Origin: CAZPUI01 sp964415525
GTDB taxonomy: Bacteria; Acidobacteriota; Holophagae; Holophagales; Holophagaceae
Assembly: GCA_964415525.1 (NCBI GenBank)
Contig: CAYQAS010000149.1
Span: 1-8,888, forward strand
DNA: 8,888 nucleotides
Direction of reading: 5' to 3'
A program made the translations under genes and the position numbers. Shown one piece after another: positions 8,201 through 8,888 of this stretch. The number at the start of each line of letters is the position of its first letter. Positions within the stretch are counted from its first letter, which is position 1. The notes beneath the pieces were generated by a model. That model was not told where the DNA came from. It searched no databases and saw only the letters and a program-made list of their open reading frames with translations.

Positions 8201-8333
8201 TCAGTCCGTCCGAGACGCCATAGGCGCGGAACGTGACTCGGGATTGGGGCATCTCCTCACCTGCCGCGAACGTGGCGGCAAAGGCAAACAGGACGGACAG
8301 GAACTTCCGGGAGAGGGAGGGGTGATGTGTCAT
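5262..8333 (-). CDS. Membrane-bound double-propeller sensor diguanylate cyclase (signal peptide, Reg_prop repeats, Y_Y_Y, TM, GGDEF)
   Basis: This 1023 aa sensor should synthesise cyclic di-GMP from two GTP in response to a periplasmic ligand. Residues 1-25 form a signal peptide (basic start, hydrophobic core FLSVLFAFAATFAA). Fourteen Reg_prop strands of the G-x-L-W-V-G type follow, near residues 58, 99, 135, 174, 224, 266, 307, 348, 386, 430, 476, 516, 565 and 608. That number fits two seven-bladed propellers, as in hybrid two-component sensors. A Y_Y_Y domain covers about 655-733, a membrane helix 740-758 and a linker helix about 762-795. The GGDEF domain (about 796-975) begins with DPLTGLRNRR (798-807). 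It has metal ligand D847 in VDIDHFK, HHAGD (860-864), the inhibitory site R879-x-x-D882, and GGEEF (888-892). All key residues for activity and product inhibition are present. A 48-residue tail of unknown role follows. The ATG at 8333 has GGAAGG 6 nt upstream. It sits 18 bp after mutS and 1 bp before the glycosyltransferase-like gene. Confidence 0.93.
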   Translation of the reverse strand: MTHHPSLSRKFLSVLFAFAATFAAGEEMPQSRVTFRAYGVSDGLKNLGVWTALQDRQGFLWVGTEGGVYRYDGHRFTLFGQASGLNLGEVAVLHEDPSGTLWVGGFGGLARFDGERFQPTGLDRPVEHIVSGPDGQIWVTTPQGPCRQEADGAIHPVPGWPGGEATALWASADRSTLWVASSRPVAGASETRIQAWQAGAWRPAALPTTFQGERIDCLAGDAQGRIWARSSQRLWVMDRPGGTFTVANPPLSPVHARGYLSVDRRGRLWVPTSQALMMQDGGQWHVLDPKAGYPTENVRTVLEDREGHLWIGGAGISRRLGRGIVSSFTRAEGLPGNVIWRIYRDSKGTLWLGTDKGACRAVKGRWEPYAPAGAAMVRAFAEDPQGRLYIVGNAQHVLRCRLDGSGVERIPIAIDRSPKRVFQICIDPSGRLWLGTENAGLLTMDTKDPKPAFRPVSLPQGTADERISDVALDVEGRLWVSGTQGLAVLERGLWRRFTQKDGLLGTHITYARPARGGDILVAYYGHDGLSRFHLDPTGLRPIRHLSSATGLASERVYFMGEDALGGLWVGSGAGVDRVLDDVIEHLGLTEGLPSDDCNALAVLTEPSGDVWIGTSGGLARVQLRNQPGPPAPPPSVLLSIQAGRRPLPLRPDGEVVIPYGRNTVEFTFTGLSFAGENQLEHQVRLVGLENDWRTTTSREARYPALAKGAFRFEVRSRIAGGAWSESLAYPFRVDAPWWQTPWFLLLSMLAGAGAVFSIIRWRISHLHRHNQELESLVTARTQELKEANEALRNQNITDPLTGLRNRRYLGTSLPSDIAQVNRTHRSLKMGLNDRVNANVDLLFLMVDIDHFKMINDEYGHHAGDLVLQQVSELLKQATRDSDTVVRWGGEEFLVVCRNACRKESTVVAERIRTLVEEHAFDLGEGRSEHRTCSLGYAFYPLSLGVPELFTWEQVVDLADQCLFAAKRAGRNAYVGIGMTDEDRLLPFHRAGFVPMERLVEEGGVVVEHSPSIGDDLDWKFHNH

Positions 8334-8350
8334 GGGGGACCTTCCCCCAT
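8332..8350. promoter_or_regulatory. Perfect inverted repeat enclosing the sensor's ribosome binding site
   Basis: Arms ATGGGGGA (8332-8339) and TCCCCCAT (8343-8350) are perfect complements around a 3 nt loop. On the minus-strand mRNA the loop and one arm contain the Shine-Dalgarno GGAAGG (8340-8345), and the other arm reaches into the AUG at 8333. If folded, the hairpin would hide both. It begins 1 nt after the mutS stop codon and has no following T run, so it is not a classical terminator. Confidence 0.5.
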
Positions 8351-8351
8351 C

Positions 8352-8888
8352 CTACCCCAGGCGCTTGCGCTGCTCCGCCAGCCAGTTGAGCGCCTCCAGG
8401 GGCGTCATCCGATCCAAGTCGAGGGCCCGGAGGTCCTGCACCAGAGGGTCAGGGTCCATCTCGAAGAGGGGCAAGGCAGGCTGGAGCACTTCCTGGCGGC
8501 GTTTCGGGGTCGATGGAGCCGGGGTTTCCACTGCCTCCGTCAGCAGGCGTTGGGCCTTGGCGATCACCGAGCGGGGCAGACCCGCGAGGCGCGCCACCTG
8601 GATACCGTAGCTGCGGTCCGCCGGGCCCTCCGCGATGCGGTGGAGGAAGAGCAGGTGCTCCTCCCACTCCTGGACTTCCACGTGGAGGTTCCGGATCCGG
8701 GCATCCTCCGCCAAGCGCGTCAGTTCGAAGAAGTGGGTGGCAAAGAGGGTGCGGGGGGCTCCGCCCTTGAGATCCCGCAGGTGGAGGGCGATGGCCTCGG
8801 CCAGGGCCAGGCCGTCCCGGGTGGAGGTGCCCCGGCCGATTTCGTCCAGGATCACGAGACTGGCCCGGGTCACCTGGTTGAGAATGCG
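8352..8888 (-). CDS. mutS: DNA mismatch repair ATPase MutS, C-terminal 178 residues (5' end outside the window)
   Basis: MutS recognises base mismatches and uses ATP to recruit MutL. Only the end of the ATPase domain and the C-terminal tail are visible. The frame is open to the right edge. Walker B LVILDEIGRGTST (11-23 of the visible part) is followed by the family motif FATHFFEL (49-56). SYGIQVARLAGLP (93-105) is the conserved helix-turn-helix/dimer region. A linker follows that carries a QxxLPLF-type motif (136-142), which fits a sliding-clamp binding peptide. The last 25 or so residues (LRALDLDRMTPLEALNWLAE, 153-172) match the MutS tetramerisation tail, so the C-terminus is complete and ends in TAG. 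The sensor gene follows after 18 bp on the same strand. This looks like an ordinary housekeeping gene rather than part of the signalling system. Most of the protein (typically about 850 aa) lies beyond the window. Confidence 0.96.
   Translation of the reverse strand, partial: RILNQVTRASLVILDEIGRGTSTRDGLALAEAIALHLRDLKGGAPRTLFATHFFELTRLAEDARIRNLHVEVQEWEEHLLFLHRIAEGPADRSYGIQVARLAGLPRSVIAKAQRLLTEAVETPAPSTPKRRQEVLQPALPLFEMDPDPLVQDLRALDLDRMTPLEALNWLAEQRKRLG

Noticed and set aside
8332..8350. The palindrome after mutS as an intrinsic terminator
   Set aside because: It lacks a T run on the transcribed side, has short arms, and overlaps the sensor's start codon. A role in translation initiation, or chance, is more plausible.

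Overview
The window is GC-rich (by eye about two thirds G+C), and every gene I can support lies on the minus strand. Transcription therefore runs from the right edge to the left. In that order the genes are: the 3' end of mutS (8888-8352), a large membrane-anchored sensor with a diguanylate cyclase output (8333-5262), a TPR/glycosyltransferase-fold protein (5260-3869), a DUF1275/YoaK-type membrane protein (3833-2952), and the first two membrane genes of a Hyf/Hyc-like complex, hyfB-like (2884-959) and hyfC-like (771 to beyond the left edge). Both edge genes are cut by the window.

Right-hand block (8888-3869): mutS, the sensor and the glycosyltransferase-like gene are tightly packed, with gaps of 18 bp and 1 bp. 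They look like one transcription unit. The sensor has a signal peptide, 14 recognisable propeller repeats (enough for two seven-bladed propellers), a Y_Y_Y domain, one membrane helix, a linker helix and a GGDEF domain with intact GGEEF and RxxD motifs. It should turn a periplasmic signal into cyclic di-GMP. The glycosyltransferase-like gene probably depends on translational coupling to the sensor, since I see no good ribosome binding site at its start.

Middle (3833-2952): a DUF1275 protein, with an apparent N-terminal extension, separates the signalling block from the energy-conversion block.

Left-hand block (2884-1): a large antiporter-like proton-channel subunit (NuoL/MrpD family, HyfB/HycC subgroup) is followed by a NuoH-like subunit (HyfC/HycD/EchB subgroup). 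They belong to a membrane complex of the group 4 [NiFe]-hydrogenase or hydrogenase-related (Ehr) type. The hydrogenase large subunit is outside the window, so the two cannot be told apart here. The two genes are separated by a 187 bp spacer that carries tandem 10 bp units and looks like a dispersed intergenic repeat.

Organism: double-propeller sensors with a GGDEF output, a Hyf-like complex and high GC content would fit an environmental Gram-negative such as a member of the Acidobacteriota (Holophagae/Geothrix-like). This is an inference from gene style, not from a marker gene. I see no RNA genes, CRISPR arrays, insertion sequences, phage genes or convincing terminators. I do not see a clearly unprecedented system. 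The features most worth a second look are the spacer inside the hyf operon, the palindrome that covers the sensor's ribosome binding site, and the sensor-glycosyltransferase pairing.
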